Shown: positions 29,610 through 39,031 of the stretch, piece by piece
Layout: every line of letters starts with the position of its first letter
How positions within the stretch are numbered: position 1 is the first letter of the stretch
Assembly: GCF_013376045.1 (NCBI RefSeq)
Contig: NZ_JABMJG010000001.1
Coordinates: 1,084,512-1,148,511 of the forward strand
Direction of reading: 5' to 3'
Length of the DNA stretch: 64,000 nt
DNA from: Variovorax sp. SG517
GTDB taxonomy: Bacteria > Pseudomonadota > Gammaproteobacteria > Burkholderiales > Burkholderiaceae_C
Translations under genes and position numbers: made by a program
Notes under the pieces: model-generated
Told to the model about the DNA's origin: nothing
The model's database searches: none
Seen by the model: the letters and a program-made list of their open reading frames with translations, nothing else

Positions 29610-30569
29610 ATGTCCATGGTGACGCCCTCCTCTTCCGTCCTCTACGCCCGACTGGTCGCGAAAGGACGCCTGCGCCACCTGCAGCTGCTGGTGTCCGTCG
29701 CCGATTCGGGCAGCGTGCGGCGCGCGGCCGAACAGATCGGCATGAGCCAGCCCGCCGCAACACAGGCCCTGGCCGACATCGAAGGCCTGCTCGGCACGCC
29801 GTTGTTCGAGCGACACGTGCGCGGCATGCGGCTCACGGCGGCAGGAAGCGCAGTGGCCCCGATGGCGCGCAACACGCTGAGCGCGCTGCGGGCCTCGGCC
29901 GACACGGTGCACGCGCTGCAGGCGGGCGCGGGCGGCGTGCTGCGCTTGGGTGCGATCACGGCCGGGGTCGCCGGCCTGCTGTGCCGGATGCTGCCGTCGT
30001 TCGCGGCGCGCCACCCGACATTGCGCATCGAAGTGCTGGAGGCGCCCGGCGACCAGCTGCTGGCCGACGTGATGTCCGGCCGCGTGGACATGGCGCTGTG
30101 CCGCCGGCCGCACGAGCTGCCCGCACCCTGCACCTTCGAGCAGTTCGCGCCCGACGTCCCCTGGATCGTCGCGGGCCGCAGCCATCCGCTCGTGCGCAAG
30201 ACCCAGCCGACGCTGGCCGACTTGCGTGCCGCGCGGTGGATGCTGCCGGTCCAGGGCATCGGCATACGCAGCGTGTTCGATGCACTGTTCGACGCACCCG
30301 ACGCGCCGAAACCCGAGCTTCATCCGGTCTCCAGCACCTCGCTGCCGCTGGTGCTCGAGCTGCTGCGCAGCGACAGCGTGCTGACGCTGGTGCCCCGCAG
30401 CGTCATCGGGCCCTTCGTGCAGTGGGGACTGGTCGCGCGCGTGGCCTACGAGTTCGGCGGCGAGCTCGAAGGCATCGGCGCACTGTTGGGCGCGGACAGC
30501 GACAGGCCGGCCGTGGCCGCCTGCCTGGAGGCATTGCGCGAGGCCGTCCGCTCGGAAGCCGCCGCCTGA
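29610..30569 (+). CDS. LysR-family transcriptional regulator
   Basis: 319 residues. Helix-turn-helix SVRRAAEQIGMSQPAATQALADIEGLLGTPLFERHVRGMRLT (about residues 31-72), then a periplasmic-binding-like effector domain. Divergent from the Bug-M20 operon with a 116-nt spacer, so it most likely controls it. CCAATAGATTGATGG (29555-29569) is a weak palindromic candidate site in that spacer. The gene is convergent with uvrA; CTGAGCG-gcaa-CGCTCAG (30567-30584) forms a small hairpin across both stops. Confidence 0.9.
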   Translation: MSMVTPSSSVLYARLVAKGRLRHLQLLVSVADSGSVRRAAEQIGMSQPAATQALADIEGLLGTPLFERHVRGMRLTAAGSAVAPMARNTLSALRASADTVHALQAGAGGVLRLGAITAGVAGLLCRMLPSFAARHPTLRIEVLEAPGDQLLADVMSGRVDMALCRRPHELPAPCTFEQFAPDVPWIVAGRSHPLVRKTQPTLADLRAARWMLPVQGIGIRSVFDALFDAPDAPKPELHPVSSTSLPLVLELLRSDSVLTLVPRSVIGPFVQWGLVARVAYEFGGELEGIGALLGADSDRPAVAACLEALREAVRSEAAA

Positions 30570-30579
30570 GCGGCAACGC

Positions 30580-33500
30580 TCAGCGCGCCAGCACCGGCTT
30601 CAGCGCCACGCCCGTGTGCGTGCCCAGCCGCACCACTTCTTCCGGCGGCGCCGCCGCGACCACGCGCCCGCCGGCACCGCCGCCCTCGGGGCCGAGGTCG
30701 AGGATCCAGTCGGCCTCGGCGATCAGGTCGAGGTCGTGCTCGATCACCACCACGCTGTGGCCGCCGTTCACCAGCCGGTGCAGCACGTGGATCAGCTTCT
30801 CGACGTCGGCCATGTGCAGGCCCACGGTCGGCTCGTCGAGCACGTACAGCGTGTGCGGCGCCTTCTGGCCGCGGCGGGTGATGTCGTCGCGCACCTTGCT
30901 CAGTTCGGTCACCAGCTTGATGCGCTGCGCCTCGCCGCCCGAGAGCGTGGGCGAGGGCTGCCCCAGCGTGAGGTAGCCCAGGCCCACGTCCTTCAGCAGC
31001 TGCAGCGGGTGGCTGATGTTGGGCATGCTCGCGAAGAACTCGACGGCCTCGTCGACTTCCATCTTCAGCACGTCGCCGATGCTCTTGCCGCGCCAGCTCA
31101 CGGCCAGCGTCTCGGGGTTGAAGCGTGCGCCGTGGCAGACCTCGCAGGGCACCTTCACGTCGGGCAGGAAGCTCATCTCGATGGTGCGTACGCCCGCGCC
31201 CTCGCAGCCCGGGCAGCGGCCTTCGCCGGTGTTGAAGCTGAAGCGCGCCGGACCGTAGCCGCGCGCCTTCGCCTCCAGCGTGTCGGCGAAGAGCTTGCGG
31301 ATCGTGTCCCAGAAGCCGATGTAGGTGGCCGGGCAGCTGCGCGGCGTCTTGCCGATGGGCGTCTGGTCGACCTCGAGCACGCGGTCGATGGTCTCGTAGC
31401 CCTCGACCTTGCGGCAGCCCGCCCACGCCGGGCGCTTGCCTGCGGCGTCGGCGTCGCGGCCCGCCTTGGTCGAGCGCTGCACCACGATGGCCTGCACGTT
31501 GGCCAGCAGCACGTCGCGCGCGAGCGTGGACTTGCCCGAGCCGCTGACGCCGGTGACCACCACGAGGCGCTGCAGCGGCAGCGTGGCGGTCACGTCCTGC
31601 AGGTTGTGCAGGTTGGCGCCGTGCACGGTGAGCCATTCGCCGCTCTTCTCGGCCTTCGGGTCGGGCGACGGCACCAGACGGCGCGCGTGCAGCGGGTGCC
31701 GGATGGCGTCGCGCAGGTAGCGGCCGGTCTGCGAATCGTCGGCCTTCTGGATGTCGGCCACCGTGCCCTCGGCCACCAGGCGGCCGCCGCGCTTGCCGGC
31801 GCTCGGGCCGATGTCGATGATGTGGTCGGCGCGGCGGATGGTGTCCTCGTCGTGCTCAACCACGACCAGCGTGTTGCCCTTGTCGCCGAGCTTGTGCAGC
31901 GCGTCGAGCAGGATCTGGTTGTCGCGCGCGTGCAGGCCGATGGTCGGCTCGTCGAGCACGTAGCACACGCCCTGCAGGTTGCTGCCGAGCTGCGCCGCCA
32001 GGCGGATGCGCTGCGCCTCGCCGCCAGAGAGCGTGGGCGCGCCGCGGTCCAGCGTGAGGTAGCCCAGGCCCACTTCTTCCAGGAATTCGAGCCGGCTGCG
32101 GATCTCGGGCACCAGGTCGCGCGCGATCTCGGCTTCGCGGCCGCTGAGCGCGAGGCCCTCGAACCACTGGCGCACCTCGGTCACGCTCATGCGCGCGAGC
32201 TCGGTGATGCCGATGCCGCCCGAGCCGTCGGCCGCGGTGCCGAAGCCCACGGCACGCGCCGTGGCGTTCAGGCGCGTGCCCTCGCAGGTGGGGCAGGCCA
32301 CGTCGGCCAGGTCTTCCACCTCGGGTTCGGCGAAGGTCTGCTCGCGGCCCTTGTTGTCGTCGGCCAGCACGGAGTCGTCGAACACCTTGCGCTGGTCCTT
32401 GCTGAGCTTGACACCGGTGCCCACGCAGTCGGGGCACCAGCCGTGCTTGCTGTTGTAGCTGAAGAGGCGCGGATCGAGTTCGGCATAGCTGGTGCTGCAC
32501 ACCGGGCAGGCGCGCAGCGTGGAGAACACGTTCACGCGGCCGATGCCTGCGGTGGACACGCCGGCCATCATCGCGGCGCGCAGTCCGTCGAGATCGCTGA
32601 GCACATGCACCACGCCCTTGCCGTGCTCGAGCGCCTTGGCCAGCGCCTCGCGCAGCTCGTTCTCCTTCGAAGGCAGCACGTCGAGGCTGGCCACGGGCAG
32701 CTCGATGCTGTGCTCCTTGAAGCGGTCGATGCGCGGGAAGCCGGTGGTCGGCAGGAACTCGCCGTCCACGCGCAGGTGCGTGAAGCCGCGCGGGCGCGCC
32801 CAATCGGCCAGCTCGGTGTAGACGCCCTTGCGGTTGCTCACCAGCGGCGCGAGCAGGCCGATGTGCTGGCCCTTGAAGTTGCGCATCAGCTGCGCGGCGA
32901 TGCTGTCGGGCGTCTGCGGCTGCACGGCCGCGCCGTCGTGGATGCAGTGCTGGATGCCCAGCTTCACGTACAGCAGGCGCAGGAAGTGCCAGACCTCGGT
33001 GGTGGTGCCCACCGTGCTCTTGCGGCCGCCGCGCGACAGGCGCTGCTCGATGGCCACCGTCGGCGGAATTCCGTACACCGCGTCCACCTCGGGCCGGCCC
33101 GCCGGCTGCACGATGCTGCGCGCATAGGCGTTGAGCGATTCGAGGTACCGGCGCTGCCCCTCGTTGAAAAGAATGTCGAAGGCCAGCGTCGACTTGCCCG
33201 ATCCGCTCACGCCCGTCACCACGCTGAACTTGCCGCGCGGAATGTCGACGCTCAGGTTCTTCAGGTTGTGCTCGCGCGCGTTGACGATCTGCACCGCATC
33301 GGCGCCCGGCGCCTTCTGTGCGTTGGCGATGTAGCGGCGCGCGGCGCGCTCGGCCACCTTGTAGGCCTCGGGGCCGATGGCGAGTTCGTAGTCGGCCAGC
33401 GCGGCGCCGGTGAGCGAGGCGCGGTTCTCGCGCAGCTGCTCGGGCGTGCCCTCGGCCACCACCTGGCCGCCGCCCTCGCCGCCTTCGGGGCCGAGGTCGA

Positions 33501-36330
33501 TGAGCCAGTCGCTCGCGCGGATCACGTCGAGGTTGTGCTCGATCACGATCAGCGAATGACCGGCCTCGAGCAGCTTGCGCAGCGCGCGCATGAGCCGCGC
33601 GATGTCGTCGAAGTGCAGGCCGGTGGTCGGCTCGTCGAACAAAAATAGCGTGCCCTTGCGCGCCACCGACTGCTTGCTGGCGGTCGCGTTCTTCGCGGCC
33701 TCGGCCAGGAAGCCCGCGAGCTTCAGCCGCTGCGCCTCGCCGCCACTGAGCGTGGGCACGGGCTGGCCGAGCTTGACGTAGTCCAGGCCCACGTCGGAAA
33801 TGGGCTGCAGCACGCGCAGCACGTCGCGGTCGGCCTCGAACACCGCCGCAGCCTCGGCCACGGTGAGTTCGAGCACGTCGGCCACGTTGTAGCTCTTGCC
33901 CTTTCGCTCCACGCGCACTTCGAGGATCTCGGGGCGGTAGCGCTTGCCGTCGCAGTCGGGGCAGCGCAGGTACACGTCGGAAAGGAACTGCATCTCGACG
34001 TGCTCGAAGCCCGAGCCGCCGCAGGTCGGGCAGCGCCCGTCGCCGGAGTTGAAGCTGAACTTGCTCGCGGTGTAGCCGCGCTGGCGCGACAGCGCCGCCG
34101 TGGCAAAGATTTCGCGGATGGCGTCCCAGGCGCCCACGTAGCTCGCGGGGTTGGAGCGCGCGGTCTTGCCGATGGGCGACTGGTCGACGAACACCACGTC
34201 GCCCAGGTGGTCGGCGCCGAGCAGGCGGTCGTGCGCGCCGGGCGTTTCGGTGGCCTTGCCGAAGTGGCGCATGAGCGCGGGCGCCAGCACGTCCTGGATC
34301 AGCGTCGATTTGCCCGAGCCGCTTACGCCGGTCACGCACACCAGGCGCGCCAGCGGGAATTCCACCGTCACGTTCTTCAGGTTGTGCTCGCGCACGCCTT
34401 CGAGGATGAGCCGGTGCGTGTTCTCGCTCACCAGCCGCTTGAAGCCCATGCCGATCTTCTTGCGCCCGCCCAGGTACTGGCCGGTGAGCGTGTCGGCATC
34501 GCGCAGCTGGTCCGTGGTGCCGTCAAACACCACCTGCCCGCCGCGTGCGCCGGGGCCCGGGCCCATGTCGATCACGCGGTCGGCGGCCAGCATCACGGCC
34601 GGGTCGTGCTCGACCACCACCAGCGTGTTGCCCGCGTCGCGCAGGCGCAGCATGGCCTCGGTGATGCGGTTCATGTCGCGCGGATGCAGGCCGATGCTGG
34701 GCTCGTCGAGCACGAAGAGCGTGTTGACCAGCGAGGTGCCGAGTGCGGTGGTGAGGTTGATTCGCTGCACCTCTCCGCCGCTGAGCGTGCGGCTCTGGCG
34801 GTCGAGCGTGAGGTAGCCGATGCCGACGTCGTGCAGATAGCGCAGGCGGGTGGTGATTTCCTCGAACAGCAGCTTCAGCGCCTGGAGCTCGCCTTCGCTG
34901 GCCGGCTGGCCGTTGCCGTGGTGCTCGATGCGGTCGAACAGTTGCCGCAGCCGCTCGATGGGCAGCAGCATCAGGTCGTGCAGGCACAGGCCGGGCAGCG
35001 CCTCGAGCTGGGCGCGCGTCCATTTCACGCCCTGGGGCATGAAGCGCTTCTCGGGCGGCAGCACCGCGTCGGCGTCTTCCTTGCTGCCGATGCGCCACAG
35101 CAGGCTCTCGAGCTTCAGGCGCGCGCCGCTGCAGGTGGGGCACGGCGTGTAGCTGCGGTATTTGGACAAGAGCACGCGGATGTGCATCTTGTAGGCCTTG
35201 CTCTCCAGGTAGCCGAAGAAGCGGCGCACGCCGTACCACTGCTTGTTCCAGTTGCCTTCCTTGTAGTTGGGCGTGCCTTCGATCACCCAGTGCTTCTGCT
35301 CCTCGGTGAGCTTGTTCCAGGGCGTGTCGCGCGGAATGCCCGCCGCCTCGGCGTGGCGCATGAGGTCGTCCTGCGCTTCCTTCCAGGCGGGCGTCTGGAT
35401 GGTCTTGATGGCGCCGGCGCGCAGCGTGAGCTTGTCGTTCGGAATGACCAGGCCCAGGTCGACGCCGATCACGCGGCCGAAGCCGCGGCAGGTGTCGCAG
35501 GCGCCCACGGCCGAGTTGAACGAGAACATCGACGGGATCGGGTCGGCGTAGCGGATGTCGCTCTCGGGGCAGTGCAGGCCGGTGGAGAACTTCCACACGT
35601 CCGTTGGCGCGTTTTCCTCAGAGCCGGTGGCGTGCACTGTGACGCGCCCGCTGCCGCGCTTGAGCGCAACCTCGATCGCCTCCACCACGCGCGAGCGCTC
35701 GGCGCTCGATGCGCGGAAGCGGTCGGCCACCACGTCGAGCACCTTGCGCGGGCCAGTGGGCGTGGCCACCTCGCGCTCGGCCTGCACGCGCGTGAAGCCG
35801 CTGGCCGACAGCCACTGCGTGACCTCCTCGGCCGTGGTGCTCGCCGGCAGCTCGACCGGGAAGGTGACCACCAGCCGCGGATCGCCCGCCGCGGCCGCGC
35901 GCTCGACGATCTGCGCGTAGATGCTGTCGGGCGAGTCGTGGCGCACCGGCAGCGCGGTCTCGCGGTCGAACAGGTCGGCCGCGCGCGCGAAGAGCAGCTT
36001 CAGGTGGTCGTTCAGCTCGGTCATCGTGCCGACCGTGGAGCGCGAGGAGCGCACCGGGTTGGTCTGGTCGATGGCGATGGCGGGCGGCACGCCTTCGACC
36101 TTGTCGACGGCCGGCTTGTCCATGCGGTCCAGGAACTGGCGCGCGTAGGCGGAGAAAGTCTCCACGTAGCGCCGCTGGCCTTCGGCATAGAGGGTGTCGA
36201 AAACGAGGCTCGACTTGCCCGAGCCGCTGGGCCCGGTGACCACCGTCATTTCGCCGGTGCGGATGTCGAGATCGAGGTTCTGGAGATTGTGCTGGCGCGC
36301 GCCGCGAATCCGGATGGAGCCCTGTGTCAT
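30580..36330 (-). CDS. uvrA: Tandem-fused, double-length UvrA excinuclease subunit
   Basis: DNA-damage recognition ATPase of nucleotide excision repair, but 1916 residues instead of about 940. Copy 1 covers about 1-960 with Walker A GPSGSGKSS (33-41) and a second GVSGSGKST, signatures LSGGEVQR and LSGGEAQR, and zinc-type CPTC/CPDC pairs. Copy 2 starts near residue 1010 (REHNLKNLSVDIPRGK), with its own two Walker A sites (GVSGSGKST), two LSGGEAQR signatures and CPVC...CPDC and CPGC...CEVC pairs. Thus four intact-looking ATP sites in one chain. The start at 36330 is chosen because AAGG lies ahead of it. A normal-length uvrA may exist elsewhere; if so this copy may be a paralogue with another role. 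Confidence 0.93.
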   Translation of the reverse strand: MTQGSIRIRGARQHNLQNLDLDIRTGEMTVVTGPSGSGKSSLVFDTLYAEGQRRYVETFSAYARQFLDRMDKPAVDKVEGVPPAIAIDQTNPVRSSRSTVGTMTELNDHLKLLFARAADLFDRETALPVRHDSPDSIYAQIVERAAAAGDPRLVVTFPVELPASTTAEEVTQWLSASGFTRVQAEREVATPTGPRKVLDVVADRFRASSAERSRVVEAIEVALKRGSGRVTVHATGSEENAPTDVWKFSTGLHCPESDIRYADPIPSMFSFNSAVGACDTCRGFGRVIGVDLGLVIPNDKLTLRAGAIKTIQTPAWKEAQDDLMRHAEAAGIPRDTPWNKLTEEQKHWVIEGTPNYKEGNWNKQWYGVRRFFGYLESKAYKMHIRVLLSKYRSYTPCPTCSGARLKLESLLWRIGSKEDADAVLPPEKRFMPQGVKWTRAQLEALPGLCLHDLMLLPIERLRQLFDRIEHHGNGQPASEGELQALKLLFEEITTRLRYLHDVGIGYLTLDRQSRTLSGGEVQRINLTTALGTSLVNTLFVLDEPSIGLHPRDMNRITEAMLRLRDAGNTLVVVEHDPAVMLAADRVIDMGPGPGARGGQVVFDGTTDQLRDADTLTGQYLGGRKKIGMGFKRLVSENTHRLILEGVREHNLKNVTVEFPLARLVCVTGVSGSGKSTLIQDVLAPALMRHFGKATETPGAHDRLLGADHLGDVVFVDQSPIGKTARSNPASYVGAWDAIREIFATAALSRQRGYTASKFSFNSGDGRCPTCGGSGFEHVEMQFLSDVYLRCPDCDGKRYRPEILEVRVERKGKSYNVADVLELTVAEAAAVFEADRDVLRVLQPISDVGLDYVKLGQPVPTLSGGEAQRLKLAGFLAEAAKNATASKQSVARKGTLFLFDEPTTGLHFDDIARLMRALRKLLEAGHSLIVIEHNLDVIRASDWLIDLGPEGGEGGGQVVAEGTPEQLRENRASLTGAALADYELAIGPEAYKVAERAARRYIANAQKAPGADAVQIVNAREHNLKNLSVDIPRGKFSVVTGVSGSGKSTLAFDILFNEGQRRYLESLNAYARSIVQPAGRPEVDAVYGIPPTVAIEQRLSRGGRKSTVGTTTEVWHFLRLLYVKLGIQHCIHDGAAVQPQTPDSIAAQLMRNFKGQHIGLLAPLVSNRKGVYTELADWARPRGFTHLRVDGEFLPTTGFPRIDRFKEHSIELPVASLDVLPSKENELREALAKALEHGKGVVHVLSDLDGLRAAMMAGVSTAGIGRVNVFSTLRACPVCSTSYAELDPRLFSYNSKHGWCPDCVGTGVKLSKDQRKVFDDSVLADDNKGREQTFAEPEVEDLADVACPTCEGTRLNATARAVGFGTAADGSGGIGITELARMSVTEVRQWFEGLALSGREAEIARDLVPEIRSRLEFLEEVGLGYLTLDRGAPTLSGGEAQRIRLAAQLGSNLQGVCYVLDEPTIGLHARDNQILLDALHKLGDKGNTLVVVEHDEDTIRRADHIIDIGPSAGKRGGRLVAEGTVADIQKADDSQTGRYLRDAIRHPLHARRLVPSPDPKAEKSGEWLTVHGANLHNLQDVTATLPLQRLVVVTGVSGSGKSTLARDVLLANVQAIVVQRSTKAGRDADAAGKRPAWAGCRKVEGYETIDRVLEVDQTPIGKTPRSCPATYIGFWDTIRKLFADTLEAKARGYGPARFSFNTGEGRCPGCEGAGVRTIEMSFLPDVKVPCEVCHGARFNPETLAVSWRGKSIGDVLKMEVDEAVEFFASMPNISHPLQLLKDVGLGYLTLGQPSPTLSGGEAQRIKLVTELSKVRDDITRRGQKAPHTLYVLDEPTVGLHMADVEKLIHVLHRLVNGGHSVVVIEHDLDLIAEADWILDLGPEGGGAGGRVVAAAPPEEVVRLGTHTGVALKPVLAR

Positions 36331-36517
36331 GAGTGCCTTGGGGGGTGGGGCAAACATTCTAGGGAGTGCTCCGTGACGGGTTTGCGCACAAGGTCACAAG
36401 GGCGATGGCCGCGCAGGGGTTTGTCCTGATGGAATTCGAGACACTTTCAGAAACAAATACCACATTTGTTTTCATGGCGCCCCGAGCCGGGCGCCCGCAT
36501 TGCCCCGAAAGGTTTCC

Positions 36518-37630
36518 ATGACGAAAACGCGCATGCTCTGCGCCGCCGCGCTGCTGGCCTTCAGCGCGCTGGGCGCGTCGGCCCAGATCCTGATCGGGCA
36601 GACCGCCGGCATGACCGGCTCGGTGGCCGCGAGCGTGAACGAGACCATCGGCGGCGCGCAGCTCGTGATCGACGCGGCCAACGCGCAGGGCGGCATCCAC
36701 GGCGAGAAGATCGAGGTGCTGCGCATGGACGACGGCTTCGACGTGAAGCGCGCCAGCGAGAACGCGCGCGTGCTGATCGAGGAAAAGAAGGTGCTGGCGC
36801 TCTTCATGAGCCGCGGCACGCCGCACTCGCAGGCGATCATTCCCTGGCTCGACAAGTACGACGTTGCGCTCATCGGCCCCTCCACCGGCGCGATGGCGCT
36901 GCACAAGCCGCTGCAGAAGCACGTGTTCAACGTGCGCGCCACCTACCAGCGCGAGGCCGAGAAGGCGGTGCAGCACCTGCTGACCATCGGCCTGAGCCGC
37001 ATCGCGGTGGTGCACGTGACCGACTCCTTCGGCTCGGACGCGCTCGAAGGCGCGATGACCGGCTTCTCCAAGGGCAACGCGAAGCCGACCGTGACCATCC
37101 CGGCCGACCGCGACAAGCCCGACTACAAGACCATCGTGCCCGCCATCAAGGACGCCAATGCGCAGGCCGTGGTGTGGATCGGCTCCGGCGTGGCGGTGGT
37201 CGACGGCATCAAGGCGCTGCGCGCGGCGGGGTCGGCCGCGCAGGTGGTCACGCTGTCGAACAACGCTTCGACGGGCTTCATCAAGCAGCTGGGCGACGCG
37301 AGCAAGGGCGTCATCGTGACGCAGGTGTTCCCCAACGAGCGCTCGCTGGGCCATCCGATGGTGAAGGAAGCCCTGGCGCTCGCGCAGGCCAAGGGCCAGT
37401 CGGAGCTGTCGCCGGCCGCGCTCGAAGGCTTCGCCTCGGCCAAGGTGCTGGTGGAGGCCCTGCGCCGCGCCGGCCCCAAGCCCACGCGCGCAAGGATGGT
37501 GGCTGCCCTCGACAGCCTGCGCGGCTACGACCTGGGCGGCGGGCTGGAGGTGAGCTATTCGCCCACCGACCACAGCGGTATCGATTTCGCGGACCTGTCC
37601 ATCATCAGCGACGGGCGCTTCAAGCGTTGA
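36518..37630 (+). CDS. Branched-chain-amino-acid-type ABC receptor, tandem copy 1
   Basis: 370 residues. Signal peptide (LCAAALLAFSALGASA) followed by ILIGQTAGMTGSVAASV; a type I periplasmic receptor of the LivJ/Peripla_BP_6 family (DANAQAVVWIGSGVAVVDGIKALR, SPAALEGFASAKVLVEAL). The ATG at 36518 is preferred over an upstream TTG because GAAAGG lies 5 nt before it. No permease or ATPase genes follow; instead a second copy of identical length does. It is closed by a good terminator. Ligand unknown. Confidence 0.9.
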   Translation: MTKTRMLCAAALLAFSALGASAQILIGQTAGMTGSVAASVNETIGGAQLVIDAANAQGGIHGEKIEVLRMDDGFDVKRASENARVLIEEKKVLALFMSRGTPHSQAIIPWLDKYDVALIGPSTGAMALHKPLQKHVFNVRATYQREAEKAVQHLLTIGLSRIAVVHVTDSFGSDALEGAMTGFSKGNAKPTVTIPADRDKPDYKTIVPAIKDANAQAVVWIGSGVAVVDGIKALRAAGSAAQVVTLSNNASTGFIKQLGDASKGVIVTQVFPNERSLGHPMVKEALALAQAKGQSELSPAALEGFASAKVLVEALRRAGPKPTRARMVAALDSLRGYDLGGGLEVSYSPTDHSGIDFADLSIISDGRFKR

Positions 37631-37658
37631 GTCCCCGCCCCCAGAGGGCGTTTCCACG

Positions 37659-37691
37659 GCCCGCCGGCGCGAAACCGGCGGGCTTTTTTTC
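37659..37691 (+). terminator. Intrinsic terminator between the tandem receptors
   Basis: GCCCGCCGG (37659-37667) pairs with CCGGCGGGC (37675-37683) around a 7-nt loop, followed by seven T. Confidence 0.93.
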
Positions 37692-37806
37692 GGCCGTGAA
37701 AACCTTGGTCTGACAGGGTTTGCGCGAGCTAGCGATCTGTGACGTTCAGCAACACATTACACACCTGTTGACAGAGGCACCCCGCTTCGTGGAAAGGCTT
37801 TGCTCG

Positions 37807-38919
37807 ATGAAGAAGACGCTCACGTCCTGCGCCGTTGCGCTGTTCCTGGCCATGGCGGCGCCGGGGGCATCGGCCCAGATCCTGATCGGCCAGTCGGCCG
37901 ACCTCTCGGGCCCCGTGGCGGCCAGCGTCAAGGAAACCATCCTGGGTTCGCAGCTGGTCATCGACCAGGTCAACGCGCAGGGCGGCGTCAACGGTGAGCA
38001 GATCGAGATGATCCGCATGGACGACGGCCTCGACGCCAAGCGCTCGATGGAGAACACGCGCGTGCTCATCGAGGACAAGAAGGTGCTCGCGCTGCTGCTG
38101 AACCGCGGCACGCCCAACACGCTCGCGGTGATCCCGCTGCTGGACAAGTACGGCGTGGCGCTGGTCGGCCCTTCCACGGGTGCGATGGCGCTGCACAAGC
38201 CGCTGCAGAAGAACATCTTCAACGTGCGCTCGACCTACCAGCGCGAGGCCGAGAAGGCGGTGCAGCACCTGCAGACCACCGGCATCCAGCGCATCGCCGT
38301 CGTGCAGGCCGACGACTCCTTCGGCAAGGACGCGATGGAAGGCGCGAGCAAGGGCTTCGAGAAGGCCAACCTGAAGCCGGCCGTGGTGGCGCTGGCCGAC
38401 CGCAGCAAGCCCGACTACGCGGCCATCGTGCCGCAGCTCACCAAGGCGAACGCGCAGGCGGTGCTGTGGATCGGCTCGGGCACGGCCGTGACCGACGGCA
38501 TCAAGGCGCTGCGCGCGGCCGGCTCGGCGGCGCAGATCATCACGCTGTCGAACAACGCGGCTTCGGGCTTCATCAAGGAACTGGGCTCGGCGAGCGCGGG
38601 CGTGATCGTCACGCAGGTGCTGCCCTACGAGCGCTCATTCGGCCATCCGCTCATCAAGGAAGCGCTGGCGCTCGCCAAGGCCAAGGGCCAGAACGAACTC
38701 TCGCCCGCGCTGCTCGAAGGCTTCGTCGCCACCAAGGTGATGGTGGAAGCGCTGCGCCGCACGGGGCCGAAGCCCACGCGCGCGAAGCTGATCGCCACGC
38801 TCAACAGCTTCCAGTACGACGTGGGCGGCGGGCTCGACATCAGCTACTCGCCGACCGACCACACCGGCATCGATTACGTCGATCTCTCGATCGTGAGCGA
38901 CGGCAGATTCAAGCGGTAG
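37807..38919 (+). CDS. Branched-chain-amino-acid-type ABC receptor, tandem copy 2
   Basis: 370 residues, the same length as its neighbour, with matching segments throughout (QILIGQ, GPSTGAMALHKPLQK, FNVR-TYQREAEKAVQHL, SYSPTDH-GID). It is a tandem duplicate. The start at 37807 is where the signal peptide MKKTLTSCAVALF begins. A terminator lies between the copies, so each must have its own promoter; GGGTTTGCGC occurs upstream of both genes (near 36380 and 37717) and may mark a shared duplicated control region. Orphan with respect to permease genes. Confidence 0.9.
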   Translation: MKKTLTSCAVALFLAMAAPGASAQILIGQSADLSGPVAASVKETILGSQLVIDQVNAQGGVNGEQIEMIRMDDGLDAKRSMENTRVLIEDKKVLALLLNRGTPNTLAVIPLLDKYGVALVGPSTGAMALHKPLQKNIFNVRSTYQREAEKAVQHLQTTGIQRIAVVQADDSFGKDAMEGASKGFEKANLKPAVVALADRSKPDYAAIVPQLTKANAQAVLWIGSGTAVTDGIKALRAAGSAAQIITLSNNAASGFIKELGSASAGVIVTQVLPYERSFGHPLIKEALALAKAKGQNELSPALLEGFVATKVMVEALRRTGPKPTRAKLIATLNSFQYDVGGGLDISYSPTDHTGIDYVDLSIVSDGRFKR

Positions 38920-38923
38920 GGCT

Positions 38924-39016
38924 CGCCCCCAGGCTCCGCGCACTTCGTGTCGCTTCTCCAACCCCCTACCGGGGGCAACACCTGCGGCCCGGCGAAGCCG
39001 GTTCCGCGGTGTTCCG
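38924..39016. repeat. Intergenic palindromic repeat of Comamonadaceae type
   Basis: The stretch contains nested inverted repeats: CCCCC-TACC-GGGGG and CCGGC-GAA-GCCGG (38989-39001), with the CGCACTTCGTGTCGCTT block between. I recognise this composite from intergenic regions of related genomes. It occurs once in this window, so its repeat status rests on memory. It lies between convergent genes and may serve as a bidirectional transcription end. Confidence 0.5.
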
Positions 39017-39031
39017 CATGAATGCCCGGCC

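Noticed and set aside
30616..33648. ~1010-codon plus-strand frame opposite uvrA
   Set aside because: Antisense shadow of the UvrA coding frame, with no conserved motif or ribosome site.
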